Shown piece after piece: positions 5,227 to 5,399 of a stretch of 5,399 bases of DNA. The notes beneath the pieces were generated by a model. That model ran no database searches. It saw only the letters and a list, made by a program, of their open reading frames with translations, and was not told the DNA's origin. The position numbers and the translations under genes are program-made. This stretch comes from Nitrospirota bacterium (GTDB lineage: Bacteria; Nitrospirota_A; Leptospirillia; Leptospirillales; Leptospirillaceae): NCBI GenBank assembly GCA_021829515.1, contig JAKBPM010000053.1, forward strand, positions 1 through 5,399. Reading direction: 5' to 3'. Every line of letters starts with the position of its first letter. The first letter of the stretch is position 1.

Positions 5227-5323
5227 GTGGATTAAGAAATATATGAAATTCCGTTTCAGGAAGAAGAGTTTAAAGCACGTTCAGGACTTGATCCCGTTGT
5301 GTAGTAAACGATTCGAAGAAGTT

Positions 5324-5398
5324 TTAATGGACCAATCGGGGCTCGTTCAGGAAAGAGTCTTTCTTTTTTGGGTTTACTTCGATCTCATATTTTTTGAT
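5324..5398 (-). CDS. Possible C-terminal end of a gene cut by the window edge
   Basis: The minus strand is open from the window edge to TAA at 5324 and would encode a charged tail, YEIEVNPKKKDSFLNEPRLV then His. A hairpin that could act as terminator lies about 100 bases further on. Only 24 residues are visible and no family is recognised. A plus-strand ORF from ATG 5243 also stays open to the edge (52 codons, no ribosome site). I prefer neither strongly. Confidence 0.25.
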   Translation of the reverse strand: MKKYEIEVNPKKKDSFLNEPRLVH

Positions 5399-5399
5399 C

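Larger units (their letters stand above)
5044..5235 (+). pseudogene. Possible decayed tail of a DinB-like Y-family polymerase
   Basis: In frame, a stretch between stops at 5041 and 5233 reads PSAIRLIGARVSEFHEQW, followed by RTKKYLDMIEFHEWKKRQ. The segment IRLIGARVSEF resembles the 'IRLiGVrvs.f' end of the little-finger domain of DNA polymerase IV (DinB), and the Lys/Glu-rich tail is plausible for that family. Upstream in the same frame there are stops and no recognisable polymerase sequence, and no start with a ribosome site was found. The identification rests on a short motif, so it could be chance. Confidence 0.3.

Overview
The window is dominated by one minus-strand operon of secreted proteins that reads as a Fap-type functional amyloid locus, divergent from the Pseudomonas fapABCDEF arrangement. 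Three of the products carry clear Sec signal peptides and the FapD-like protein carries a longer-headed probable one. With the sigma-54 promoter, this points to a diderm (Gram-negative type) bacterium of intermediate GC. I cannot name the species. An acidophile such as Leptospirillum is a guess that the sequence does not establish.

Reading down the operon from right to left: an AT-rich upstream region (about 4650-4860) holds a perfect TGTGA-N6-TCACA palindrome (also TGT-N10-ACA). A near-perfect sigma-54 promoter lies at 4631-4646, followed by a leader of roughly 87 nt and a strong ribosome site. The first gene (4533-2941) encodes a 530-residue protein without cysteine, built from seven Asn/Gln/Gly-rich repeats and best read as the major amyloid subunit. 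A terminator-like hairpin (2889-2921) follows it. Then come a 133-residue secreted protein with one copy of the same repeat at its C-terminus (2847-2446), a FapD-like C39 cysteine peptidase (2438-1626), a secreted RGGF protein that may correspond to FapE (1567-1001), and a small cytoplasmic protein that is essentially one PAS domain (936-478).

Proposed working model (inference): RpoN plus an unidentified activator turns on the operon. The intercistronic hairpin lowers expression of the downstream genes so that the repeat protein is made in excess. The single-repeat protein may act as a minor subunit or nucleator, and the C39 peptidase processes a partner in the periplasm. A very good double-glycine leader signature in the RGGF protein makes that protein a candidate substrate. 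The outer-membrane pore FapF is not in this window.

The flanks hold little coding sequence. On the left, 1-477 contains a very long GC-rich hairpin and no convincing gene. On the right, 4860-5399 contains two hairpins, a decayed plus-strand segment that may be the tail of a DinB-like Y-family polymerase, and an ORF end on the minus strand cut by the window edge.
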